A DNA stretch of 49,556 nt from Dehalococcoidia bacterium UBA5760 (GTDB lineage Bacteria > Chloroflexota > Dehalococcoidia > Dehalococcoidales > UBA5760), in contig DIFA01000004.1 of NCBI GenBank assembly GCA_002418895.1, positions 1 through 49,556 of the forward strand, read 5' to 3'. Position 1 is the stretch's first letter. Every line of letters starts with the position of its first letter. The position numbers and the translations under genes were made by a program. Shown one piece after another: positions 33,009 through 42,105 of this stretch. The notes beneath the pieces were generated by a model. It did no database searches. It was not told the DNA's origin and saw only the letters and a list, made by a program, of their open reading frames with translations.

Positions 33009-35590
33009 ATACTAAAAACGGAACAGAGAAGAGCACGCACTGGCTGGACCGTACCCGGGTGGCCCGGGTCGTCTTTGCTGCCGCTGAGTCGATGGGCATT
33101 GCTGACCGGAGGTTGGTCGAGCAGCTCACCGCGCAGGTAATTGAGCGTCTGGAGCAGTTGAGGTCTGTCTCCGGGGCGGAACAGCCCCTGCCCGGCATGG
33201 AAGACCTGGTGCTCCGGTCTCAGCACAAGCTGCCGCGCCTGCCCAGCGGTCCTGAAATTCAGGCCGTGATAGAGGAGATACTGGCCAGTAAGGAACTGGA
33301 AGATCAAGGTAAAGAGTCAAAGCCCAAGGAGGAGGTCGCACCCGAAATGCAAGCTGATATGGTTAAGCCGGAGATCAAGTCGTTAAGCGGGGGCAGTCTT
33401 ACCGAGAATGCCCTCCGTGTCCTGGGGAAAAGATACTTGAAGAAAGACGCCAAGGGCCGGGTTGTAGAGACTCCGGAGGATATGTTTCGCCGGGTAGCCG
33501 GTGCGATTGCCTCGGCTGAGCTTGTCTATAACCCTGAGGCTGACGTCACGGTAGTGGAGGAGGATTTCTACCGGTTGATGACCAGTCTCCAGTTCCTGCC
33601 CAATTCCCCTACCCTGATGAATGCCGGACGGGAGCTGGGCCAGCTCTCGGCATGCTTCGTCCTCCCCGTCGAGGACTCGATGGAGTCCATCTTCGATGCC
33701 GTGAAAAATACTGCCCTGATTCATAAGAGTGGTGGCGGGACCGGTTTTTCCTTTTCCAGACTCAGGCCGGAGGATGATAGAGTAGGCTCTACTGGTGGCG
33801 TCGCCAGCGGTCCGGTCTCCTTTATCCGCGCTTTTGATGTTGCTACTGATGTTATCAAACAGGGCGGGATGCGCCGCGGGGCGAATATGGGTATCCTCAG
33901 TATTGACCACCCCGACATTATGAGGTTCATTACGGCTAAGGAAGACCTTGCCTCGCTGACCAACTTCAATATCTCGGTAGCGGTGACCGGTGAATTCATG
34001 GAGGCGGTCAAGGCCGGCACCGACTATAACCTGGTCAATCCGCATAGCAAAGAGGTTTCTGGCAGACTCAATGCCAAGGAAGTGTTCGACAAGCTGGTCA
34101 GTATGGCCTGGAAGACCGGAGACCCGGGCGTTGTTTTTATTGACCGTATTAATGATGACAATCCTACCCCGCAGCTGGGCAGGATTGAGAGCACTAACCC
34201 CTGCGGCGAGCAGCCCCTGCTCCCGTACGAATCGTGCAATCTGGGCTCGATTAACCTGTCCCGGATGGTAATTCTCCAGGACGGGTCCTACCGGATTGAT
34301 TATCCCCATCTGAAGGAGGTAATCAGGACGGCGGTACGCTTTCTGGACAATGTTATTGAGGTTAACAAGTTCCCCCTGCCCGCAATAGAGGAAATGACCA
34401 AAAAGACGAGGAAGATCGGTCTCGGGGTAATGGGCTTTGCCGATATGTTAATCAAGCTCGATATTCCCTATGACTCGGAAGAGGCGCTGAAGGTTGCCTC
34501 TGATATCATGCAGTTTGTCACCGAGCAGTCGGCAAAGGCTTCGGAGGAGCTGGCCGGGGAGCGGGGGGTCTTCCCCGCCTTTGCCGGCAGTATTTATGAT
34601 CTCCCTTCCGGACCCAGGTTAAGAAATGCTTCCTGTACCACCATCGCCCCCACCGGTACACTGAGTATTATCGCCGGCTGCTCGAGCGGTATTGAGCCTC
34701 TTTTTGCCCTGAGCTACAAGCGCAATATTCTGGATGGTGAGCAGTTTATCGAAGTAAACCCGTACTTTGAGGAGGTGGCCAGGAAGGGGGGCTTCTATTC
34801 CGAAGAGCTTATGCGCAAGCTGGCCGATGGAGTCAGCCTCCGTGGTATTGATGGTGTCCCGGATGATATCAAGAAGACCTTTGTTACCGCTCACGACATA
34901 AAGGCTGGCTGGCACGTTAAGATGCAGGCTGCTTTCCAGAGATTTACTCACAATGCGGTATCCAAAACGGTCAATTTCCCCAAAGAAGCTACTGTTGATG
35001 ATATTGCCAGTGTCTATAAAATGGCCTATGAGGAAGGGCTGAAGGGGATAACCATCTACCGTGACGGCAGCCGGGAGGGGCAGGTATTGACTACAGGCAA
35101 GACGAAGAAGGTCGAAAGTACGGTACTGGTACCCAGAAAGCGGACCAAGACGACCTCAGGGGTCACTGAGAAAGTGACCACAGGCTGCGGTAACCTCTAT
35201 GTCACGGTGAACTCGGATGACGAAGGTATCTGTGAGGTCTTCTCCAGCCTGGGTAAGACCGGAGGCTGTGCCTCAGCGCAGCTTGAAGCCATCTGCCGGC
35301 TCATTTCCCTGGCCTTACGCTCCGGCGTCGATGTCGCCTCGATAGTAAGACAGCTGCGCGGCATTCGCTGTCCGTCCATTGCCTGGGAGCAGGGTAAATC
35401 TATTCTTTCCTGTGCCGATGCCATTGCCAGCGTGCTGGAGAAACATACCACCGGCTACGATGGTAAGCCCAGGTTGGAAGACTACGGGCTGGTCAAGAAC
35501 CTGGCCGGACAGTGCCCGGACTGCGGCAACCTGCTCGTCTATCAGGAGGGCTGCTTCGTCTGTCCGAGCTGCGGCTATACCAAGTGTTGA
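33005..35590 (+). CDS. nrdJ: B12-dependent (class II) ribonucleoside-diphosphate reductase NrdJ
   Basis: An 861-residue adenosylcobalamin-dependent reductase making deoxyribonucleotides without oxygen. NSPTLMNAG and LSACFVLP carry the first redox Cys, and NPCGEQPLLPYESCN near residue 398 gives the Asn-Cys-Glu radical site. SCTTIAPTGTLSIIAGCSSG is typical. The C terminus has a CPDC...CPSC zinc-ribbon (about 837-858) and ends in Cys. The N-terminal 130 residues hold an additional ATP-cone-like region and a charged linker. The ATG overlaps the nrdR stop (ATGA), so the two are co-translated. Confidence 0.97.
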   Translation: MNTKNGTEKSTHWLDRTRVARVVFAAAESMGIADRRLVEQLTAQVIERLEQLRSVSGAEQPLPGMEDLVLRSQHKLPRLPSGPEIQAVIEEILASKELEDQGKESKPKEEVAPEMQADMVKPEIKSLSGGSLTENALRVLGKRYLKKDAKGRVVETPEDMFRRVAGAIASAELVYNPEADVTVVEEDFYRLMTSLQFLPNSPTLMNAGRELGQLSACFVLPVEDSMESIFDAVKNTALIHKSGGGTGFSFSRLRPEDDRVGSTGGVASGPVSFIRAFDVATDVIKQGGMRRGANMGILSIDHPDIMRFITAKEDLASLTNFNISVAVTGEFMEAVKAGTDYNLVNPHSKEVSGRLNAKEVFDKLVSMAWKTGDPGVVFIDRINDDNPTPQLGRIESTNPCGEQPLLPYESCNLGSINLSRMVILQDGSYRIDYPHLKEVIRTAVRFLDNVIEVNKFPLPAIEEMTKKTRKIGLGVMGFADMLIKLDIPYDSEEALKVASDIMQFVTEQSAKASEELAGERGVFPAFAGSIYDLPSGPRLRNASCTTIAPTGTLSIIAGCSSGIEPLFALSYKRNILDGEQFIEVNPYFEEVARKGGFYSEELMRKLADGVSLRGIDGVPDDIKKTFVTAHDIKAGWHVKMQAAFQRFTHNAVSKTVNFPKEATVDDIASVYKMAYEEGLKGITIYRDGSREGQVLTTGKTKKVESTVLVPRKRTKTTSGVTEKVTTGCGNLYVTVNSDDEGICEVFSSLGKTGGCASAQLEAICRLISLALRSGVDVASIVRQLRGIRCPSIAWEQGKSILSCADAIASVLEKHTTGYDGKPRLEDYGLVKNLAGQCPDCGNLLVYQEGCFVCPSCGYTKC

Positions 35591-35624
35591 AGTATGAGGT
35601 CCTATTACCATAAGGAGATGCGGT

Positions 35625-35927
35625 ATGGATGAAAAGGCTGACAAGCAGCAGATAAAGATTGCCTTCCCGGAGGCCCTGCGGGGTGGGGCGTATGCCAATA
35701 ACATGTTCGTTACCCATACCAGAGAGGAATTCATTCTGGATTTTATGATGGTGACCCCTCCGGCCGGTTCGGTGACGGCACGGGTGGTCATCAGCCCCGG
35801 CCATATGAAAAGGATGGTCTCCGCCCTTAAAGATAACCTGAACAAATACGAGGCTAAGTTCGGCAAGCTGACCGAAGCCGTCGAGCCCAACAAGCCGCAG
35901 ATGGGTTTCCACCCTTCAGCGGAGTAG
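35625..35927 (+). CDS. DUF3467 domain protein
   Basis: A 100-residue cytoplasmic protein with the whole DUF3467 pattern: IAFPEALRGGAYANNMFVTH, then EEFILDFMMVTPP and VISPGHMKRMVSALKDNL. AAGGAG precedes the ATG. It lies 34 bp after nrdJ and is probably cotranscribed. The function of the family is unknown. Confidence 0.92.
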   Translation: MDEKADKQQIKIAFPEALRGGAYANNMFVTHTREEFILDFMMVTPPAGSVTARVVISPGHMKRMVSALKDNLNKYEAKFGKLTEAVEPNKPQMGFHPSAE

Positions 35928-35997
35928 GGAAGCAGTAAAGAGAACCTCCCGTTTCCTTAGTAGCTGCTGGAAGTAATCAAACCTGGTAAGTAGCTTT

Positions 35998-37596
35998 ATG
36001 AGTTGGGATGAGATCAAAAAGGCAAGAAGCCGGCTTTCCCGGGAAGAGGGTGCCGTTATCAGGGACTGGGGTGGCAGGGTTCCTATCGCTCTCATCTATC
36101 CCAACTCCTACTATATAGCCATGTCCTGCCTGGGGTTGCATGCCCTCTATCGTCTTCTCAATAGCTACAGCGGAGTCGTCTGTGAGAGGGTCTTTTGGGA
36201 AAGAGAGCATCAGGCCCGCCGGTCGTCTCCCTTGAGCCTGGAATCGCAGCGGCCGCTGACCGATTTCGCCGTCCTTGCTTTTTCCATCAGCTACGAGGTC
36301 GATTATATCAATGTGGCGGAGATTCTTAAGACCAGCGGCATCCCGCTCTATGCCGGCGACCGTGACGGAAGACATCCCCTGGTTATTGCCGGAGGGCCCT
36401 GCGTCACGGCTAATCCGTTACCAGTGTCGCCGTTCTTTGACCTGTTATGTATCGGTGAGGGGGAGCCGATTGTGCCCACCTTGCTGCCGATCCTGGCTGA
36501 CGGTATCGGCGGCGAGCGGGGTGAACTGCTTAGAACATTATCCTCGCTGCCGGGCGTCTATGCGCCGCAGTACCAGCCGGCAACCCCGGTGGTACGACAG
36601 TGGTCAAACGACCTGGATAATTTCCCGGTCGCTTCCACCATAGTTACCGGAGATACCGAACTGGGTGATTTATACTTGATTGAGGTAGGGCGGGGTTGCA
36701 ACTGGGGGTGCCGTTTTTGTATGGTCAGCAGTACCTTCAGCCCCGTGCGTTTTCGCTCTACGGACAGCCTGATAGCCCAGGCTGAGGAAGGACTTAAATA
36801 CCGGAGACGTTTGGGGCTGGTTGGACCGGCTGTGGCCGACCATCCGCAAATAGAAGAGATAGCGGTCAGATTGCGACAAATGGGTGCCGGACTGTCAGTG
36901 AGCTCGCTGCGAATCAAGCCTCTCTCCCGTATACTGTTGAGAGAACTGGCCGGTGGGGAAGCACAGACGATAGCCTTTGCTCCCGAGGCCGGTTCTATGC
37001 GCCTGCGCCGGTTGATCAAAAAAGGAATTTCCGAAGACGATATCCTGGAAGCGATAGATATGGTTGCCGAGACGGGGGTAAAACAGCTCAAGCTCTACTT
37101 TATGATTGGTCTGCCCTCGGAGACCGACGACGATATTGAAGAGATTATCCGGCTCGTAATCAGTGGTAAAAGTATTCTTGACCGTAAGCAAAGCGGCGCA
37201 CGTGTCATTATCAAAGCGGCTCCCTTTGTGCCCAAGGCAGGCACGCCCCTGCAGTGGTTGCCGATGGCTCCGCTGGCTGTCTTGAATCATCGGCTGTCTC
37301 GGCTCAAGAATAGCCTGCAGCCGAGGGGTATTAAGGTCAATAGCGAAAGCCCGGCCTGGAGCGAGGTCCAGGCGGTCTTCGCCCGCGGCGGCGCCGATGT
37401 AGCCGGGGTGCTGGCCGCTCTGGAAGAGGCATCGTTATCCGGCTGGCGCAGGGCGGTGGCAAGGTGCCAACCGGATGTTGATTTCTATGCTCACCAGAGA
37501 TGGCATGCCGGCCAGAGATTGCCCTGGGCGATAATTGACTCCGGCATTGCCAAGGGCCGCCTGGAGCTTGAGTTAAACAGAGCGCTCTCAGGATAA
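35998..37596 (+). CDS. Radical SAM protein with N-terminal B12-binding-like domain
   Basis: A 532-residue protein. An N-terminal Rossmann-type region (about 25-190, with ALIYPNSYYIAMSCLGLHAL and VIAGGPCVTANP) resembles cobalamin-binding domains of the B12 radical SAM class. The Fe-S motif is CNWGCRFC with Cys234, Cys238 and Cys241. The FMIGLPSETDDD segment marks the later SAM-barrel strands. The C-terminal 100 residues are extra. Similar proteins in Chloroflexota are uncharacterised. It lies 70 bp after the DUF3467 gene, possibly in the same unit. Confidence 0.9.
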   Translation: MSWDEIKKARSRLSREEGAVIRDWGGRVPIALIYPNSYYIAMSCLGLHALYRLLNSYSGVVCERVFWEREHQARRSSPLSLESQRPLTDFAVLAFSISYEVDYINVAEILKTSGIPLYAGDRDGRHPLVIAGGPCVTANPLPVSPFFDLLCIGEGEPIVPTLLPILADGIGGERGELLRTLSSLPGVYAPQYQPATPVVRQWSNDLDNFPVASTIVTGDTELGDLYLIEVGRGCNWGCRFCMVSSTFSPVRFRSTDSLIAQAEEGLKYRRRLGLVGPAVADHPQIEEIAVRLRQMGAGLSVSSLRIKPLSRILLRELAGGEAQTIAFAPEAGSMRLRRLIKKGISEDDILEAIDMVAETGVKQLKLYFMIGLPSETDDDIEEIIRLVISGKSILDRKQSGARVIIKAAPFVPKAGTPLQWLPMAPLAVLNHRLSRLKNSLQPRGIKVNSESPAWSEVQAVFARGGADVAGVLAALEEASLSGWRRAVARCQPDVDFYAHQRWHAGQRLPWAIIDSGIAKGRLELELNRALSG

Positions 37597-37652
37597 TTTC
37601 CTTTACTGGTAATACAGCGGCAGAAAAGTCAGTAAATAAAAACGCCTTTCAG

Positions 37653-37668
37653 GTTTCCGTACGGAAAC
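37653..37668. terminator. Palindromic hairpin between convergent radical SAM and purQ genes
   Basis: GTTTCCGTACGGAAAC is a perfect 16-bp palindrome, extended by CAG/CTG with one bulged base. An A-rich stretch (TAAATAAAAACG) lies on its left, so it would act as terminator mainly for the minus strand (purQ). Confidence 0.5.
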
Positions 37669-37712
37669 GCTGCTGTGAGAATGGAACCGGGTAAGTGATG
37701 AAGTGGTTCTCT

Positions 37713-38480
37713 CTATATTCCCCTGGCCCACTTGACGGCGTTGATGAAGATAGGAAAGCCGTCCCCGTCTTTCCTGGCTCCCTCTCTGGTCCAGCGCGGA
37801 TGCTGGGTACCGCGAATGTGGCGCTCGGGGTGTGGCATCAGGGCAAAGATGCGTCCTGATGCGTCGCAGATGCCGGCGATATGTCCTTCGGAGCCGCTGG
37901 GGTCGTCGGGATATCCGGGGTTGTTGTTTCCGTATTCATCGCTGTAGGTAAGAACTATGCTCGAATCCGGCAGTGCTTTTCCGCTGGTGACGACCTTGCC
38001 TTCTCCGTTAGCCACCGGCAGGTACATACGGCCAATACCTTCGGTGAAAACGCAGGGGCTGTTCTCATTTACCTTTAGGTATACCCAGCGGCACTCGAAC
38101 CTGCCGGAATCGTTGGCGGTCAGGGTTATCGGCTGCTCTTTGCCGTCTCCACCGGGTAAAAAACCGGCCTTAACCAGAACCTGAAAACCGTTACAGATAC
38201 CAAGTATCAACCCCCCACTATCAATAAAACTGTGGATATCCTGCCCCAGTTTTATTTTAAGCTCATTAGCCAGCACCTTGCCGGCGCTGATATCGTCACC
38301 GTAGGTAAAGCCGCCGGGAATAACAAATATCTGGTAGTCGGAAAGCGGTACTTCACGGCGGATCAGCTGATTGATATGGGCCGAGGTCACGTTAGCCCCC
38401 GCCCGCTGAAAGGCGAAGGCTGTTTCAGCATCGCAGTTGGTTCCGGGGCCACGTAGTATCAACGTTCTTACCTTAGTCAT
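37713..38480 (-). CDS. purQ: Phosphoribosylformylglycinamidine synthase, glutaminase subunit PurQ
   Basis: A 255-residue class I glutamine amidotransferase. The nucleophile is Cys96 in ILGICNGFQVL, and the His/Glu pair lies in LMPHPERH near residue 220. GTNCDAETAFAF at the N terminus is PurQ-specific. It supplies ammonia to PurL for step 4 of purine synthesis. The gene starts 6 bp after the purL stop, so it is in the same operon. Confidence 0.97.
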   Translation of the reverse strand: MTKVRTLILRGPGTNCDAETAFAFQRAGANVTSAHINQLIRREVPLSDYQIFVIPGGFTYGDDISAGKVLANELKIKLGQDIHSFIDSGGLILGICNGFQVLVKAGFLPGGDGKEQPITLTANDSGRFECRWVYLKVNENSPCVFTEGIGRMYLPVANGEGKVVTSGKALPDSSIVLTYSDEYGNNNPGYPDDPSGSEGHIAGICDASGRIFALMPHPERHIRGTQHPRWTREGARKDGDGFPIFINAVKWARGI

Positions 38481-38486
38481 TTGCTG

Positions 38487-41327
38487 CTACCACCGGATCG
38501 GTTTTTGCCAGGCCTCCTTGAGTTCGCTGATTTTCTGCTCAAGAACCGGTTTACCATCCAGACCGTATATCTCCAGAGTTTCAGAGTCGGTAACCTGACC
38601 GATAGAGGCCAGGTTGATGCCCTCCTTCATAACCTCGATAAACTGCTCTTCATCCTCGGGTGCTACCTCGACCAGAAACCGGCTGTTTGATTCCGAGAAT
38701 AGGATGAAATCGTCCCGATCCACCGGCTCACCCAGGGGCACAGGCTTCAGGTGGACCAGCGCGCCCTGCCCTCCGGCAAACGCCATCTCGGCAACGGCTA
38801 CTCCGATGCCGCCTTCACTACAGTCGTGGCAGGCCCTGACCAGTCCTTTTGTGGTGGCTGTGGCGAGACGCTCCATCAGCCATTTCGCCTGATGCGGTCT
38901 TACCCGGGGCACGCTGTTGCCGGTAAGATTATAGAGCCTCAAGTATTCCGAGCCACCCATCTCGTTCCAGGTGGTGCCGACAATGTAAATCAGGTTGCCC
39001 GGTTTTTTGAAGTCCATTGATACTGCCCTGTTAACATCGTCCATCACGCTGATTGCTGAGATGAGCAGGGTGTGGGGAATAGAGATAACCTTACCCTCAT
39101 CTTCAAACTCGTTATAGAGGCTGTCCTTCCCGGAGATGAAGGGGGTCTCGTAGACGACGGCCATATCATAGCAGGCCTGGGCTGCTCTGACCAGGGCGCC
39201 GAGGATATCCGGCTGCTGGACATTACCCCAGCAGAAGTTATCCAGCAGGGCTACCCGGGACAGGTTACCCCCCACGGAGATAACCTGACGTAAGGCTTCG
39301 TCAATAGCTGAGGCTGCCATCCAGTAGGGGTCTATTTCCCCGTACCTCGGGTTTATCCCGCAGGAGACGATGGCACCCTTATCCGAATCAAGTATCGGCC
39401 GGATTATCGCGGCATCACCCGGGCCGTCATTGTCCTTGCCCACCAGGGGTTTGAGAACGTTGGCTCCCTGTACTTCATGGTCATACTGGCGAATGACCCA
39501 TTCCTTGCTGCAGACGTTCCACGAACCGAGAATCTTAATCAGTGCTTCACCTAGATCTTGAGGACAATCAAAATCAGGTGCGATATGCGACGGCTGCTGC
39601 CAGTCTGCTATCCGCTCAACCTGGGGGATGCCCTGGTGGAGGAATTCCATTTCAAGGTCGCATACCAGATTCCCCTGGTAGAAGAGCTGGAGCCTGTGGT
39701 CATCGGTAAACTCACCAATAATTACTGCCTCGACATCTTCGCTGGCGAAAAGGGCCATCAGCTCTTCGATACACTCCGGCGGGACCGCCAGTAACATCCG
39801 CTCCTGTGACTCTGATATCCAGATTTCGGAGTAAGAGAGTCCGGCGTATTTCAAGGGTACCTTGTCCAGATAAACCTTTACTCCGGTGTCGGCTCCCATC
39901 TCGCCTATCGCAGAGGAAAGTCCGCCGCCCCCGCAGTCGGTTATCCGAGAGTACAGATGTCGGTCTCTGGCTTGAAGCAGGGTGTCGATAACCTTTTTCT
40001 CTACGATGGGATTGCCGATCTGGACGGCGCTTAAGGATGTGGCGCTGGATTCATGGGTAAGCTGTTCCGAGGCAAAGGTTACCCCGTGTATGCCGTCACG
40101 CCCTGTCCTGCCGCCGACCACAACCACCAGATCACCGGGCTGTTGCTGGCCCCTATGGGAGTACTCCCGGGGCATGATCCCCAGCGTGCCGCAGTATACC
40201 AGGGGGTTGGCAACATATCGTTCGTCGAAAAGCACCGCGCCATTAAGGGTAGGTATCCCCAGACGGTTGCCGTAGTCGGCTACACCGGCACGAACACCCT
40301 TGAAGATGCGCCTTGGATGAAGGACGCCCTGGGGCAGCTTTTCGTAGGGGAAATCGGGGGGAGCGAAGCAGAAAACGTCCGTGTTTAATATCGGCCTGGC
40401 GCCCAGTCCGGTGCCGAGCGGGTCGCGGACTACTCCGCCGATCCCGGTCGCAGCGCCTCCGTATGGTTCGATTGCCGACGGGTGATTATGGGTTTCTACC
40501 TTGAAGCACAGCGCCCGGCGGCCGTCGAAATCAATCACCCCGGCATTGTCGCTGAAAACGGAGAGGCACCATGGTTTCTCCAGTTCTCTGGTTGCCTTGA
40601 TAATAGTATTCTTAATCAGGTTATCTATGGTCTCCTCGCCCAGCCTTATTCTGGCCTTGAATGTCTTATGGACACAGTGCTCGGACCAGGTCTGAGCCAG
40701 GGTCTCCATCTCGGCATCGGTGGGGTTGCGCCCCTGCTTGAGGAAGTAGGCGGTGATGGCCTTAAGCTCATCGTCGCTAAAGCCGAACTGCTGTCCCGCC
40801 TGGTTTAGTTCTAGCTCTCTCAGGGCGAATCGATAGCGGGGGTTTTCCGGAAACCCTGATGGCTCATCGCTGACTGTGTGCTGAATAATCGGGTTTACCA
40901 GCAGCTTGCTGCTGATAGCCTCTAGCTGTGAAATGTCCAGCCGCCCGTCGATCAGGTATCTTCGGGCGGTCTTAATTGCCCTGACCCCGGTTATCCCCAG
41001 GTCGTTGAGCGCTTTGCGGATGGTAGCCTCAATCGGGTCGGTAACCCCGGCGTTGTAGGCGACCTCAATACTGTGCTGATTAGGACCAATCTCGCCCTCG
41101 AGGTGGAGGGACTCTCCATACCAGTATTCCTGAGTCACCGGGTCAGCGAGTAAACGGGAGCAGATAAGCTCCAGCTGGTCCTGGGCAAGCTCGGCGTCCA
41201 GCCAGTAGATGTCAGCCACACGGACATGGGAGACCGAGGTTATGCCCAGGTCATGGATGTCCTTGACCAGCCCCAGACCCCTGGCGTCAGGCTGGTGTTT
41301 TTTCAAACGGACCTCGACTCTATGCAT
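38487..41327 (-). CDS. purL: Phosphoribosylformylglycinamidine synthase PurL with two N-terminal PurS-like domains
   Basis: A 946-residue enzyme. Residues 1-70 (RVEVRLKKHQPDARGLGLVK onward) and 85-155 (SIEVAYNAGVTDPIEATIRK onward) are two copies of a PurS-like fold. From about 170 the PurL synthetase follows, with the linker TDAEMETLAQTWSEHCVHKTF, the Mg/ATP segments and two halves of the AIRS-like fold. Stand-alone PurL is about 740 residues and needs a separate PurS dimer; here that dimer seems built in. It makes FGAM with PurQ. Confidence 0.96.
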   Translation of the reverse strand: MHRVEVRLKKHQPDARGLGLVKDIHDLGITSVSHVRVADIYWLDAELAQDQLELICSRLLADPVTQEYWYGESLHLEGEIGPNQHSIEVAYNAGVTDPIEATIRKALNDLGITGVRAIKTARRYLIDGRLDISQLEAISSKLLVNPIIQHTVSDEPSGFPENPRYRFALRELELNQAGQQFGFSDDELKAITAYFLKQGRNPTDAEMETLAQTWSEHCVHKTFKARIRLGEETIDNLIKNTIIKATRELEKPWCLSVFSDNAGVIDFDGRRALCFKVETHNHPSAIEPYGGAATGIGGVVRDPLGTGLGARPILNTDVFCFAPPDFPYEKLPQGVLHPRRIFKGVRAGVADYGNRLGIPTLNGAVLFDERYVANPLVYCGTLGIMPREYSHRGQQQPGDLVVVVGGRTGRDGIHGVTFASEQLTHESSATSLSAVQIGNPIVEKKVIDTLLQARDRHLYSRITDCGGGGLSSAIGEMGADTGVKVYLDKVPLKYAGLSYSEIWISESQERMLLAVPPECIEELMALFASEDVEAVIIGEFTDDHRLQLFYQGNLVCDLEMEFLHQGIPQVERIADWQQPSHIAPDFDCPQDLGEALIKILGSWNVCSKEWVIRQYDHEVQGANVLKPLVGKDNDGPGDAAIIRPILDSDKGAIVSCGINPRYGEIDPYWMAASAIDEALRQVISVGGNLSRVALLDNFCWGNVQQPDILGALVRAAQACYDMAVVYETPFISGKDSLYNEFEDEGKVISIPHTLLISAISVMDDVNRAVSMDFKKPGNLIYIVGTTWNEMGGSEYLRLYNLTGNSVPRVRPHQAKWLMERLATATTKGLVRACHDCSEGGIGVAVAEMAFAGGQGALVHLKPVPLGEPVDRDDFILFSESNSRFLVEVAPEDEEQFIEVMKEGINLASIGQVTDSETLEIYGLDGKPVLEQKISELKEAWQKPIRW

Positions 41328-41427
41328 AACGTTATCCTACTGTGATATCGGGAAGTATCTAGAGTGGCAACTTCGCCCCGCCGGTATCACCGGAAGAGCA
41401 TCCCTCTTGAATGACAGGAAAGACATA

Positions 41428-41880
41428 CTATTCAGTTAGCAGCCCGGTTACTATCTCGTTTATCTCCCGTCCGTCCGCTTTTCCTTTAAGACGGGCCATA
41501 ATTATGGGCATTACCTTGCCCTTATCGCGGGGTCCCTGCGCGCCTGCTTCTTCAATGACCTGGCGGGCCTCGGCGATAATCTCATCCCGGGATAATTGTC
41601 GGGGTAAATACTCCTTGAGGATGGCCAGCTCAGCCTCTTCCCGGGCTACCAGGTCCGGGCGGACTCCCAGCTTGAAGGCCTCGATGCTCTCGTTGCGCTG
41701 CTTGATCTCTTTGGCGACAACGCCCAGAATATCCGGGTTGTCCAGGCTGCCCCGTTTAGCAATCTCAGCATTCTTAACTGCGGCCAGGAGCAGACGGAGT
41801 GTGGAACGCCTGACATTATCCCGGTCCTTCATTGACTGCCACAGGTCGGCTTCCAGCTTTTCTTTAAGGTTCGCTTCCAT
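41428..41880 (-). CDS. GatB/YqeY domain protein
   Basis: A 150-residue protein matching YqeY throughout: LKEKLEADLWQSMKDRDNVR at the N terminus, then SIEAFKLGVRPDLVAREEAE and YLPRQLSRDEI. It shares the tRNA-binding tail fold of GatB, but its function is unknown; a role in tRNA amidation or cell-cycle-linked translation has been proposed for the family. It lies 100 bp upstream of purL on the same strand and may be cotranscribed with it. Confidence 0.94.
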   Translation of the reverse strand: MEANLKEKLEADLWQSMKDRDNVRRSTLRLLLAAVKNAEIAKRGSLDNPDILGVVAKEIKQRNESIEAFKLGVRPDLVAREEAELAILKEYLPRQLSRDEIIAEARQVIEEAGAQGPRDKGKVMPIIMARLKGKADGREINEIVTGLLTE

Positions 41881-41956
41881 CTCTAACCCTCATGCCTGCT
41901 GACTTCAACGATAATGATCAGAAGATAAAGGAAATGATGCTGGTAAGGCGTAACGC

Positions 41957-41976
41957 AGGATTGATTAATCAATCCT
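41957..41976. promoter_or_regulatory. 20-bp perfect palindrome upstream of yqeY
   Basis: AGGATTGATTAATCAATCCT at 41957-41976, followed by ATTTT. It lies about 80 bp before the yqeY start (minus) and 130 bp after the end of the FAD gene. It could be an operator or a weak terminator. Confidence 0.4.
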
Positions 41977-42105
41977 ATTTTAGTTGGCACGGGCTACCCT
42001 GTCAAGGACAAGGGCTATCCTTAGTAGTGATGCAACACTCTGACCCGGATTCTTGCCCACGGAGAGTAGCGGTTGCTCCGGACATTTTTCCGGCATAAGA
42101 TGTTG

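Noticed and set aside
33383..34309. Long minus-strand open frame (308 codons) antisense to nrdJ.
   Set aside because: A shadow of the G+C-rich nrdJ coding frame; no domain or start site.
41892..42098. Plus-strand ORF of 68 codons between yqeY and the FAD gene.
   Set aside because: No ribosome site, no protein-like pattern, and it contains the palindrome.
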